NCBI GenBank assembly: GCA_964431735.1
Contig: CAYSLJ010000084.1
Location: 1-31,408, forward strand
From: CALARM01 sp964431735
GTDB lineage: Bacteria; Vulcanimicrobiota; SpSt-956; JAKJGF01
Reading direction: 5' to 3'
DNA length: 31,408 nt
Under the pieces are notes generated by a model. That model did no database searches, was not told the origin of the DNA, and saw only the letters and a program-made list of their open reading frames with translations. Below, in pieces: positions 14,600 through 22,238 of this stretch. The position numbers were made by a program, and so were the translations under genes. Within the stretch, counting starts at the first letter, position 1; every line of letters begins with the position of its first letter.

Positions 14600-15073
14600 T
14601 TATTTTACTTCTTCCTCATTGTCTTTTTTTTTAGGAAGTGAATCTTTTATATCCTTTATGGCTATATATCCCTGATCCTGCATATTTTTTATGGCTCTCA
14701 TAATTCTGGATCTCGGATCTTCCAATCTTGAAGCAAGATCCTCCATCTGCCAGAGTTCTTCCGCATCAAGCCATATACCGCCGCATTTGTCGCATCTATC
14801 TATAACAAGATTACCTTCAGGTACATATTTCATTTCCTGTAATATGCCCTGACATTTCGGACATGTATATTCTGTATATTTTGCCTGTGAGAGAACTTCC
14901 TCCAGTTTCGGTATATCATCTGCAAGCTCGGTAAAAGTAGCAGCTTCACCTTTATCCATCCATATACCTTTACAGGAATCGCAGAGATCAATATCTATTC
15001 CTTCAGGTGTATTAAAGGAATAAAGGGTATTTTTATTACATTTGGGACAGTTAAATTTTTGTTTTTCAGACAT
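14600..15073 (-). CDS. Double zf-TFIIB zinc-ribbon protein
   Basis: A 157-residue cytoplasmic protein with two zf-TFIIB-like ribbons. The first is C9-P-K-C12 with C31-D-S-C34 followed by GIWMDKGE; the second is YTCPKCQG with DRCDKCGGIWLDAEEL (about 70-105). The repeat of GIW-[ML]-D is the hallmark of this bacterial family, whose function is unknown. The remaining roughly 50 residues form a charged helical tail ending in KKKDNEEEVK. It lies 195 bp downstream of accDA on the same strand. No strong ribosome site is seen before the ATG at 15073. Confidence 0.85.
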   Translation of the reverse strand: MSEKQKFNCPKCNKNTLYSFNTPEGIDIDLCDSCKGIWMDKGEAATFTELADDIPKLEEVLSQAKYTEYTCPKCQGILQEMKYVPEGNLVIDRCDKCGGIWLDAEELWQMEDLASRLEDPRSRIMRAIKNMQDQGYIAIKDIKDSLPKKKDNEEEVK

Positions 15074-15268
15074 TTTTTATCGAGTAACTCAAAAAAATTT
15101 ATATGAAAAATCACCGAGTGGATTTCAATATTTAATAAATACAAAAATATATCACATAACATAATCTATATAAGATCGTTTAAATATGAAAATAGAGTTA
15201 CTCTACTCCTTTCTTAATAAATATTATTATATCCAAAAACACTGATTAATTCAATAAAAATCGTAAAA

Positions 15269-17059
15269 TTACCTGGCTTCCTTTCCTATTTTAAATTTTT
15301 TCTGCAGCCTTTCTATCCCTGCCTGCAGTTCATTTTTTAATAGCTCCTGCCAGTAGACTCCTGTTACACCCATTTGATTGAACTTTTTATATCTTTCATT
15401 TAAAAGATTATTAATGGAATGTTTCTTTAACGCTTCAATATGTTTCAATAACTCGATCTTTATGAGCTGTGATGAAGTAAGTATATCAAAATGTGCCCCT
15501 CCCTGTGCTTCGGGGATAATCTTATCTATAAGCTGCAGATTATATAAATCAAAAGCTGTAAGCTTTAAAAATGGTGCCACATCTTTTGCCTTTTTTGCAT
15601 CCCTGTAAAGTATGGATGCCGCTCCTTCAGGAGAAATAACGGAAAAGATAGCTCTTTCCTGCATGAAAACCCTGTCAGCCACTGACAGAGCAGAAGCTCC
15701 TCCACTCCCTCCTTCTCCTATAACTATACTCAATGTAGGAGTCATAAGGGTAGACATTATGCTGAAACAGTGAGCAAGAGACATAGCAATCCCTCTTTTT
15801 TCAGATTCAAACCCGGGGAATGCCCCCGGTGTATCAAGAAAAGTGACGAGAGGTATCTGGAATTTTTCTGCCATATGCATCATCCTCTGGGCTTTTCTGT
15901 AACCTTCCGGCATGGCCATTCCTTTCCGTCTGTATGTTTTTTCTTCTTCATTTCTTCCTTTTTCCTGTGCTATTATTGCCACTGTCTGCCCTTCCAGATC
16001 GCCGACTCCGATAATTACTGCAGGATCGTCTCCGAAATAACGGTCTCCTTTGAACTCCACAAAATTTGCAAATATTCTTTCAATATAATCGATGGATGTA
16101 GGTCTTTCCGGGTTTCTTGCCGCTTCTACTGCTTCCCATGGATCAATATGTTTCAGAGGCTGATGCTGAGGAGGTCTCAACCTGGGGAATTTTACCTGTC
16201 CTCTTCTGGTAAGATGTTTTATCAGGTGAGAAATTCTGAGTTTCAGATTTTTTCTCTCCACTATTTTATCAATCATACCATGATCCATAAGAAATTCTGC
16301 AGTATGAGATTCTGGAGGCAGTTTCTCACCTATAGTCTGTTCTATAACCCTTGGCCCTGCAAACCCGACCAGTGCCCTGGGTTCTGCAATAATTACATCT
16401 CCCAGGGAAGAAAAACTTGCAGCAATACCGCCTGTAGTAGGGTTTGTCTGCACAGATATATAGGGAAGTCCTGCCTTGTGGAATCTCGCCACTGCAGAAG
16501 CAGTTTTTGCCATCTGCATCAATGAAAGCATACCTTCCTGCATTCTGGCTCCGCCGCTTGAAACTACACTGATAACAGGGAGTTTCTTTTTAATGGCTCT
16601 TAAAAATGCATTTGACACCTTTTCACCGACTACCGAACCCATGGTGCCGCCCATAAATTCAAAATCAAGGACACAGAACACTGCTTCTGTTCCGTCAATT
16701 TTTCCTGTTCCTACAATAACTGCATCCCTCATACCTGTTTTCTGAGTTGCTTCTTTCAGTCTTTCCAGATAGGTTTTCTTGTCAACAAAGTGAAGAGTAT
16801 CTAAAGATGTTAAATTTTTATCCCATTCTTTAAAAGTACCCGGATCTACGAGCAATTTTAATCTTTCATTGGCAGATATATGCATATGATAATTACATTC
16901 CGGGCATACATTCAGATATTTTTCGAAAGATTTTTCACTCACGTCAAATTTACATCCGGGGCATAATGAACTGGAGTTTACTTCTTCTGCAGATGAATTT
17001 CCAGGGGGGGGTGTCCGGGGAGGAGTTTTCTCTGTTGTCAGGTCAGAGCCTTCTTTCAT
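15269..17059 (-). CDS. accDA: Fused acetyl-CoA carboxylase carboxyltransferase (AccD-AccA)
   Basis: A 596-residue single chain carrying both carboxyltransferase subunits, which make malonyl-CoA for fatty-acid synthesis. The N-terminal half is AccD-like: a Pro-rich leader, a C-x2-C-x15-C-x2-C zinc finger (CPGCK and CPECN), VSSGGARMQEGMLSLMQM, and TTGGIAASF with EPRALVGFAGPRV. The second half is AccA-like from HIDPWEAVEAARNPERP onward: FKGDRYFGDDPA, FLDTPGAFPG, GEGGSGGASAL, SVISPEGAASILYRD. In many bacteria these are separate proteins of roughly 300 residues each. The frame opens at a TTG at 17089, but GGAGG stands 8 nt before ATG 17059, which is chosen. A run of eight C in the coding strand (17004-17011) encodes prolines in the leader. 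Confidence 0.93.
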   Translation of the reverse strand: MKEGSDLTTEKTPPRTPPPGNSSAEEVNSSSLCPGCKFDVSEKSFEKYLNVCPECNYHMHISANERLKLLVDPGTFKEWDKNLTSLDTLHFVDKKTYLERLKEATQKTGMRDAVIVGTGKIDGTEAVFCVLDFEFMGGTMGSVVGEKVSNAFLRAIKKKLPVISVVSSGGARMQEGMLSLMQMAKTASAVARFHKAGLPYISVQTNPTTGGIAASFSSLGDVIIAEPRALVGFAGPRVIEQTIGEKLPPESHTAEFLMDHGMIDKIVERKNLKLRISHLIKHLTRRGQVKFPRLRPPQHQPLKHIDPWEAVEAARNPERPTSIDYIERIFANFVEFKGDRYFGDDPAVIIGVGDLEGQTVAIIAQEKGRNEEEKTYRRKGMAMPEGYRKAQRMMHMAEKFQIPLVTFLDTPGAFPGFESEKRGIAMSLAHCFSIMSTLMTPTLSIVIGEGGSGGASALSVADRVFMQERAIFSVISPEGAASILYRDAKKAKDVAPFLKLTAFDLYNLQLIDKIIPEAQGGAHFDILTSSQLIKIELLKHIEALKKHSINNLLNERYKKFNQMGVTGVYWQELLKNELQAGIERLQKKFKIGKEAR

Positions 17060-17238
17060 AAAATTGTCCTCCATTCTCATTTTAGTCAACTTCGTAATTA
17101 TTCTATAAATGTCTACTCACAGTAGACTATTTATAAACGGTTGTTTGAATAATCTATAATAAATTCTTTCTCTCTATATATTTTAATGGTTAAATACTTG
17201 AAAAGTCAATACAGGGAAAGATAAATCTTATTTTATTA

Positions 17239-17329
17239 TTACTGAGGTGAGCATAAATAATACATATATGCTCTCGTGACGCGTGACGGGAGGAAAACTT
17301 TTATTACATACTTATGCTCAGGTCAGTAA
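17239..17329 (+). repeat. MITE-like element A, complete copy 1
   Basis: The left end TTACTGAGGTGAGCATAA and the right end TTATGCTCAGGTCAGTAA are inverted repeats matching at 16 of 18 positions. The middle holds two CGTGACG heptads (17275-17288) followed by GGGAGGA. It is the same element as 24107-24207 in opposite orientation, which carries four heptads. No coding capacity. Confidence 0.85.
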
Positions 17330-17392
17330 GATAATATTTTCAGGAGAATTGAATTCTTTGAGTTTATTATGATTGGTTTCATAAAAATTTAG

Positions 17393-17520
17393 AGCGTGTC
17401 TAAAAAATACCATAAAACAATGAATAATATTGTGGATCCGGCTAGAAGCCGGCTTGAGCTGGCAAGATGCCAGTTCCACAGATTTATCAAAACTAAAAGC
17501 ATATATTTTTCAAACACGCT
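17393..17520. repeat. MITE-like element B with cloverleaf-like core
   Basis: The ends, AGCGTGTCTAAAAAATAC (17393-17410) and its near inverse ATATTTTTCAAACACGCT (17503-17520), match at 15 of 18 positions. The core forms two 6-bp hairpins with the same AGA loop, CCGGCT-AGA-AGCCGG and CTGGCA-AGA-TGCCAG, enclosed by GTGGA and TCCAC. The 128-bp element has no coding capacity, and no second copy is in this window. Confidence 0.7.
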
Positions 17521-17525
17521 ATTAA

Positions 17526-17575
17526 TACCGCAACAGGTAAATTGGTACCCAAAAAATATGGCACACACTCCTGTG
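17526..17575 (-). repeat. Dispersed repeat R2, copy 3
   Basis: Inverse orientation of 12051-12105: TACCGCAACAGGTAAATTGG, then CCAAAAAATATGGCACACACTCCTGT. It starts within six bases of the right end of MITE B. Confidence 0.85.
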
Positions 17576-17621
17576 AAAATCAGAAAGTTTTCTACATGTC
17601 TTCTGAATCGTTATTTATAGA

Positions 17622-18236
17622 TTACCATTGTAAATTTTCTTTTTTACCTGTGAGTTCATCCAGCCTCTGTTGAACTATTGTATCTTTATTTTTTTTCCTC
17701 TTATTGAGACTTTCTTTAAGACGGGTAAGTTCCTGTTCCAGTTGTTTTATTCTTCTTGTTCTTTCCTTTTCTCTCAGATCAAAAAGTTCATTCAATATTG
17801 TTTTCAATTTTTTTGTAATCTGTCCTTTTTCATCTTCTCCCGTAGCTTTTCTGTACTGCTTTGAAAGTTTTATGCTTTCATCTTCCAGCTTTACGGCTTT
17901 TAAAGAATCCTTATGGGCTTCCGTATCAATTTTTGCCAGTTCTTTAATTTCTGTCATAATTCTGTAATTTTCCAGAAGCATCTGATTATAACGGCCCGGG
18001 TCTGCTTCTTTTATTTCTCTCATGGTTTCGTAATTAGAAGGCATATATTTCTGAATAAATGAAATAACTTCAGATTTCTGTCTGTCATTTAATACGGGCG
18101 GAGGGCCGGGATGGCCTCCGGGTACAGGAGCCTGGGCTATATCACCCATATATAAATCTTCTTCCTTGGCAAATGTGTCTGTCTGTAATAAACACAGGCA
18201 AATCAGGATTAACAGGATTACAGAGAAAATTTTCAT
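17622..18236 (-). CDS. Secreted coiled-coil protein of an ECF operon
   Basis: A 204-residue protein with a clear signal peptide (hydrophobic run about 4-20, cleavage near TFA-KEE). After it come a Pro/Gly-rich patch (APVPGGHPGPPPV) and a long, strongly charged alpha-helical or coiled-coil region to the end. I do not recognise a named family. The architecture (secreted, helical, about 200 residues) is reminiscent of periplasmic stress sensors or chaperones such as Spy/ZraP/CnrX-type proteins, but no diagnostic motif is seen. It lies 47 bp after the anti-sigma gene and is the third gene of the sigma, anti-sigma, effector order, so a role in sensing envelope stress or as a regulon output is inferred. 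Confidence 0.75.
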   Translation of the reverse strand: MKIFSVILLILICLCLLQTDTFAKEEDLYMGDIAQAPVPGGHPGPPPVLNDRQKSEVISFIQKYMPSNYETMREIKEADPGRYNQMLLENYRIMTEIKELAKIDTEAHKDSLKAVKLEDESIKLSKQYRKATGEDEKGQITKKLKTILNELFDLREKERTRRIKQLEQELTRLKESLNKRKKNKDTIVQQRLDELTGKKENLQW

Positions 18237-18283
18237 TGTACTACTCCTTTGTTTAAATTTTATAGACCCTTATGCCGGGCTAT

Positions 18284-18874
18284 TTAAAAACTCTCACATT
18301 CTTTCTTTAATTTTTTTACCTCTGTTTCCATGGCAGTCATTTTACTGTCTATAGAAGATACGTTCCATGTATTTTTTTGCTTTTCAATACCGAAGGAATA
18401 ATAGTTATCGGAAAAAGAAGCTGTGTTGACTTCAATATTTTTTATGGCTTTATCCAGTTTTTCTTCTTCATAGATGGCTGTTATATTATTCTCGTCCTTT
18501 ATTGTATTATGTCTGAAAGGAATATAATTTATAAGACAGGTAAATCCTATCAGAAACAGCAAAATAGAGGCAAAAACCAGTCTTCTCTGAGTATAGAAAA
18601 GAAATTTTATCTTCTCTTTTATATATTCTTTAATTGTAATGTTGCTGGAACATTCGTATTTCTTTGCACAATCCCTTACTTTATCCAGAATACAATCAGG
18701 CGGTTCCAGTGTTTCCATATGGTCAAAAAGAAATTTTGTTTCTTTTGTTTCTTCGAAAAGATTTTTGCAGTGCCGGCATGAAGACATATGTTCCGTACAG
18801 GCCCATATTTCATCTTTATTTAATTCTTCATAGATCATAAGTATATAATTTTCTTCAAATTTTTTACATGTCAT
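18284..18874 (-). CDS. zf-HC2-type anti-sigma factor
   Basis: A 196-residue protein. Its N-terminal roughly 55 residues carry the zinc-binding anti-sigma motif H-x3-C-x2-C (EHMSSCRHC) with an upstream Cys3. One membrane segment (about 92-114, VFASILLFLIGFTCL) is followed by an extracytoplasmic region of roughly 80 residues ending in a predicted coiled coil. Such proteins hold the ECF sigma factor inactive at the membrane until a signal is received. It begins 3 bp after the sigma-factor stop codon, typical of a cognate pair with coupled translation. The external domain is small and has no recognised sensor fold. Confidence 0.88.
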   Translation of the reverse strand: MTCKKFEENYILMIYEELNKDEIWACTEHMSSCRHCKNLFEETKETKFLFDHMETLEPPDCILDKVRDCAKKYECSSNITIKEYIKEKIKFLFYTQRRLVFASILLFLIGFTCLINYIPFRHNTIKDENNITAIYEEEKLDKAIKNIEVNTASFSDNYYSFGIEKQKNTWNVSSIDSKMTAMETEVKKLKKECESF

Positions 18875-18877
18875 AAT

Positions 18878-19468
18878 TTAAACCTCCAGTTCTCCTGTGA
18901 GCTTTTCCTTTAATTTTTTCATGGCACAGTGCATCCTGCCAAGAGCCGTATTTAAAGGGCATTTCAGCAGGTCTGCTATTTCTTTAAATGACATCCCGCT
19001 TCCATGTCTCAGAAGAAATATTTCTTTCTGTTCCTCTGTAAGGCTTTCTATGGATTTTTTCAGTATATGCTGCAATTCTTTATGTTCTAAAATTTTTTCA
19101 GGGCCGTGAGAAGCGGATTTTAATATATCTTCCACTTTTATGGATTTTCCTTTCTCTTCAAAGATTTCCTCTTCTATGGAAGAGGTTCTTCTTCTTTTTA
19201 TACTTCTCAGATGATCTATGGCAAGATTGTTTGCTATACGAAAAATCCAGCTCTTAAATTTATCCTTTGATTTATAGTCAGGCAGAGATTTTATTACCCT
19301 GAAAAAAACCTCCTGAAAGAGATCTTCTGCCACGGTTCTATCCGATACCATTCTTACAAGAAAGGAGAAAAGAGAATTTTTATAACGGCTTAGAATGGTT
19401 TCAAAGGCTTCATTACTGCCGGATTTTTTATATATTTCTATTAATTCCTCATCTGATAGGTGAGTCAT
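18878..19468 (-). CDS. ECF-family RNA polymerase sigma factor
   Basis: A 196-residue sigma-70 group 4 protein. Region 2 (about 20-90) includes the conserved AEDLFQEVFFRV and FKSWIFRIANNLAIDHLR segments, and region 4 (about 130-185) includes SLTEEQKEIFLLRHGSGMSFKEIADLLKCPLNTALGRMH, the -35-binding helix-turn-helix. It recruits RNA polymerase to stress-regulon promoters once freed from its anti-sigma. The ATG at 19468 has AGGAG upstream. It leads a three-gene unit with the anti-sigma and a secreted coiled-coil protein. ECF operons are usually autoregulated, but I could not identify a convincing matching promoter upstream. Confidence 0.94.
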   Translation of the reverse strand: MTHLSDEELIEIYKKSGSNEAFETILSRYKNSLFSFLVRMVSDRTVAEDLFQEVFFRVIKSLPDYKSKDKFKSWIFRIANNLAIDHLRSIKRRRTSSIEEEIFEEKGKSIKVEDILKSASHGPEKILEHKELQHILKKSIESLTEEQKEIFLLRHGSGMSFKEIADLLKCPLNTALGRMHCAMKKLKEKLTGELEV

Positions 19469-19570
19469 CTCCTTCTCCTGTTTGTGAGAATTCTGCCTTT
19501 ATATATAACGTATGATTTTTGAAAATATTGTGTTTTAGAGAATTTTTTGTGATACATTTATTATGAGAAT

Positions 19571-19598
19571 CGTGACGCGTAACGCGTAATGCGTGACG
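19571..19598 (+). repeat. CGTGACG heptad array, 4 units
   Basis: CGTGACG, CGTAACG, CGTAATG, CGTGACG, exactly four 7-bp units. They are not flanked by MITE A ends, unlike the arrays at 17275 and 24146. Confidence 0.85.
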
Positions 19599-19653
19599 CA
19601 AGGATTATCTATAATTTGTTGTGAACCATGCCAATAAAATGTTTTCTTTTTTA

Positions 19654-19683
19654 TCATTCCGGCTCTCTGGAGAGCCGGAATGA
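19654..19683. repeat. Perfect GC-rich hairpin
   Basis: TCATTCCGGCTCTC (19654-19667) and GAGAGCCGGAATGA (19670-19683) are perfect inverse copies two bases apart. It lies between divergent genes, where no transcript needs terminating, so a palindromic repeat or boundary element is more likely than a terminator, although GGTTTTT follows. Confidence 0.7.
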
Positions 19684-19830
19684 AGGTTTTTATAACACTA
19701 TACTTGATAGCGAAATAGTATCACCGTTTACCAAAATTATTTCTCCATATAAAAAGGTTTTTCCCTTCTAACTAGAGAATTTTCAGATAAATAAGGCCTG
19801 AATTCTGCAGGTCTGTTCATAAACCATCCT

Positions 19831-19860
19831 CGCGTCACGCGTCACGCGTCACGCGTCACG
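19831..19860 (+). repeat. CGCGTCA heptad array in the 5' leader of the next gene
   Basis: Four perfect CGCGTCA units plus CG end 22 nt before the ATG at 19883 and roughly 9 nt before its AGAGGTGA ribosome site. Copy-number change here would alter the leader without changing the protein. Confidence 0.9.
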
Positions 19861-19882
19861 AAACAAAAAGAGGTGACTATTT

Positions 19883-21607
19883 ATGTCCTATGATGACGAA
19901 ATCAATCTCGACGATAATAATGACGAAGAAGATTTACTCGACATTGACGATACTGACGATGATACTTCGAATAAATCTCAGGCAAAATCTTACAGTGTTT
20001 ATATAATATCCTTTTTACTCGGTGTAATTCTCTGCCTGGGAGCTGTTATATTTTACCTTTCAACAAGGGACACTCTTCAGGAACTTTCCTTTATACCTGA
20101 AGAATCTCAGATGATTCTTAAAATGCAGGTTGAACCGGGGATAAAAAAGGTAATATTTACGGAACAGTATAAAAAAATCCATGAAAACCCTGATACAGAG
20201 AAGAACGTATATGCATCCATCGATAAACTTATGATTACGGTCTTTTTTAGAGAGCACCGGCAGAGTATTAATATAACGGAAGATTTCCTGCCCTATGTTG
20301 ACCCGGAAATGGCAGTGGCAGGGTTTAATATGGGGGCAAACTTTGCTGTAAAAATGCTGAGGCTTAATAACCCTGTAGATAAAATATTTACACTGGGAGC
20401 TTTCCGTATAAATAACAGAGAAAAAGTTGATGAATTTTTTAATAAGGTTCAAATCCAATACGGAGCAACAGAGCAGGAAATGAACGGTCATAAAATATTT
20501 GTTTCCACAAATTTTTCCTATGTTTTTTACAGGGATTTTGTTCTTATGGCAACTACACCTGATAAACTACTTCTGTCTCTTGATACGGTTCAGAAAAAAC
20601 ATAAATCCATATTGACAGATGAAAAATTTCAGGTTTACAGAAAGAAAATATCTAAAGATACCGTAGGGTTTGCTTATGTCAATTTAAATTATTTAAGAGA
20701 CGAATTCTGTAATATTTCAAAGATGTCACAGGAGTCTGATTTTGTTCAATTTTTTAAATCAGTAAAAATTATGGGTACTGCTCTGGCACTTTCCGAGAAA
20801 GGACTTTCACTGGAAACACTGATGATTCCGGAAGAAAATATAACAAATCCTGTGGCTGTAAAATATTTTTCACAGACAGCAAAAGAACCTGTGAGCCCGA
20901 CCTTTTTCGCAAAGGACAGTACTACAAATCTTATGGTTCTTACTAATATAGTCGAATTATTTGAAGTATATACAGGTCTTACGGAGGATTTAATCCCCGG
21001 AGTGAAAGATAATCTGGATAATCTTGTAGAAAGCAGATTGAGTCTTAACCTGGAAAGAGATATATTTGCTTCCCTTACAGGAGAACTTGCCCTGAGTTAT
21101 CCTTCCAGAAGTGCGGCAGAATTAGGTATAACTCTACTTACAAACCCTCAGAAGCTTTTACAGGGACTTATTATCATGATTGGAGTAAAACAGGATTCAC
21201 GTCTTGAAAGCCTTATTGCCGGTGCAGACAGTCTTATGTCTTTACTTGCTCCTCCTCCTCAGTTTAAAGGTGTGAGTATTATTACTGCTCCTGACGGCAG
21301 TATTTCCTATGCCTGTACCGATCATTTTATCATACTCGGTATGGGTAATTCCCGTGCCAGAATACAGGAACTTATACTGACGAAAAAAGATAATCTTCAA
21401 TCTGTAAATAATCTTTATAAAGAAAGAACCCAGGTTTATTCAAAGGAAGTGCTTGGACTTACCTTTATAAACATTAAAATGCTCTATGACGGACTGGGAG
21501 CAGGAGCGGGTAAATCTGTAGAAAAAACTCCTGAAATATGGATTGTAAACACTAAAGTAGATAGCGGGATAAAAGCCTCCATCTATATTCCATTTAAGAT
21601 TATTTAA
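19883..21607 (+). CDS. DUF3352-like single-pass membrane protein
   Basis: A 574-residue protein. The first roughly 35 residues are extremely acidic (runs of Asp and Glu), then comes one membrane segment (about 37-60, VYIISFLLGVILCLGAVIF) and a large external region. The external part has the feel of DUF3352: FIPEESQMILKMQV near the start, repeated alpha/beta units with paired descriptions of protein levels, and LALSYPS and ITAPDGSISYAC segments. The function of the family is unknown. The ATG at 19883 follows AGAGGTGA. It is followed 31 bp later by the pyroglutamyl peptidase gene and probably shares its transcript. The family call is by pattern, moderately sure. Confidence 0.7.
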   Translation: MSYDDEINLDDNNDEEDLLDIDDTDDDTSNKSQAKSYSVYIISFLLGVILCLGAVIFYLSTRDTLQELSFIPEESQMILKMQVEPGIKKVIFTEQYKKIHENPDTEKNVYASIDKLMITVFFREHRQSINITEDFLPYVDPEMAVAGFNMGANFAVKMLRLNNPVDKIFTLGAFRINNREKVDEFFNKVQIQYGATEQEMNGHKIFVSTNFSYVFYRDFVLMATTPDKLLLSLDTVQKKHKSILTDEKFQVYRKKISKDTVGFAYVNLNYLRDEFCNISKMSQESDFVQFFKSVKIMGTALALSEKGLSLETLMIPEENITNPVAVKYFSQTAKEPVSPTFFAKDSTTNLMVLTNIVELFEVYTGLTEDLIPGVKDNLDNLVESRLSLNLERDIFASLTGELALSYPSRSAAELGITLLTNPQKLLQGLIIMIGVKQDSRLESLIAGADSLMSLLAPPPQFKGVSIITAPDGSISYACTDHFIILGMGNSRARIQELILTKKDNLQSVNNLYKERTQVYSKEVLGLTFINIKMLYDGLGAGAGKSVEKTPEIWIVNTKVDSGIKASIYIPFKII

Positions 21608-21638
21608 TTTTTTATAGTATTGGTGAGGAGTTTGTGTC

Positions 21639-22238
21639 ATGAAAAAAATTATAATAAGTGGTTTTGATCCTTTTGATAAAATGAAAATCAACCCTTCCAT
21701 GGAAGTAGTTAAAGAACTTCATAATATTGCTGTAGACGGTGCAGAGATTTATCCTCTTATTCTTCCTACTGTTTACGGGGTTTCTTCTGAAATGGTTATA
21801 GAAAAAATAAAGGAAATAAGGCCTGACAGTATTATAAACCTTGGTCTGGCAGGGGGAAGAAAAAAAATTTTTCTTGAAAGGTTTGCCCTTAATATAGACG
21901 ATGCAAAAACTAAAGATAATAAGAAAATACAGAGAAGGGGGCTTGTGATAGCAGAAGACGGCCCTCATGCCTATGTCTCTACTCTGCCTGTAACTGATAT
22001 ATTACATCAGTTACACAGATATAAGATAAAAGCCGGTATATCCAATTTTTGCGGTACCTTCGTGTGTAACCATGTTATGTATTCGACACTTCATTATATA
22101 GCTAAAAATAAACTCCCTGTAACATGTGGTTTTATTCATCTTCCGAAATTATCAAAAGGGAAGAACAATGTAACAGTTGAAAAACTGTTGAAAGCTATAA
22201 AAATAATAATCTCTTACCTGGTAATTGATAATGAATAA
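21639..22238 (+). CDS. pcp: Pyrrolidone-carboxylate (pyroglutamyl) peptidase
   Basis: A 199-residue cytoplasmic cysteine peptidase of family C15, which removes N-terminal pyroglutamate from peptides. It begins with the family signature ISGFDPFDKMKINPS. The triad is in place: Glu80 in FLERFALN, Cys143 in GTFVCNHVMY, His167 in GFIHLPK. The length is slightly shorter than the common 205-215 residues but nothing essential is missing. The ATG at 21639 follows GAGGAG. It sits 31 bp after the DUF3352-like gene, and its stop overlaps the start of the following glycosyltransferase gene, so the three genes look co-transcribed. Confidence 0.95.
   Translation: MKKIIISGFDPFDKMKINPSMEVVKELHNIAVDGAEIYPLILPTVYGVSSEMVIEKIKEIRPDSIINLGLAGGRKKIFLERFALNIDDAKTKDNKKIQRRGLVIAEDGPHAYVSTLPVTDILHQLHRYKIKAGISNFCGTFVCNHVMYSTLHYIAKNKLPVTCGFIHLPKLSKGKNNVTVEKLLKAIKIIISYLVIDNE

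Larger units (their letters stand above)
17060..17621. other. Intergenic region built of three repeat elements
   Basis: About 560 bp lie between the accDA start and the coiled-coil gene end. They contain MITE A (17239-17329), MITE B (17393-17520) and R2 copy 3 (17526-17575), nearly end to end. An open frame at 17396-17620 falls wholly inside repeats and is not regarded as a gene. Confidence 0.85.
19469..19882. other. Divergent intergenic region with heptads and a hairpin
   Basis: This 414-bp spacer lies between the divergently transcribed sigma factor and DUF3352-like genes. It contains heptad arrays at 19571-19598 and 19831-19860 and a perfect 14-bp palindromic hairpin at 19654-19683. No additional gene is seen. 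Confidence 0.8.

Noticed and set aside
15770..16525. A 251-codon open frame on the plus strand
   Set aside because: It lies wholly antisense to accDA, is rich in Cys, Phe and His as shadow frames are, and has no ribosome site.
17396..17620. A 74-codon open frame in the gap after accDA
   Set aside because: It covers MITE B and R2 repeats and has no ribosome site or recognisable protein features.
19831..19860. Regular repeats considered as a CRISPR array
   Set aside because: Units are 7 bp and contiguous with no spacers, and no cas genes are present.
20445..20456. GGTTCAAATCC, a tRNA T-loop-like string
   Set aside because: It is inside the DUF3352-like coding sequence and no acceptor or anticodon stems surround it.
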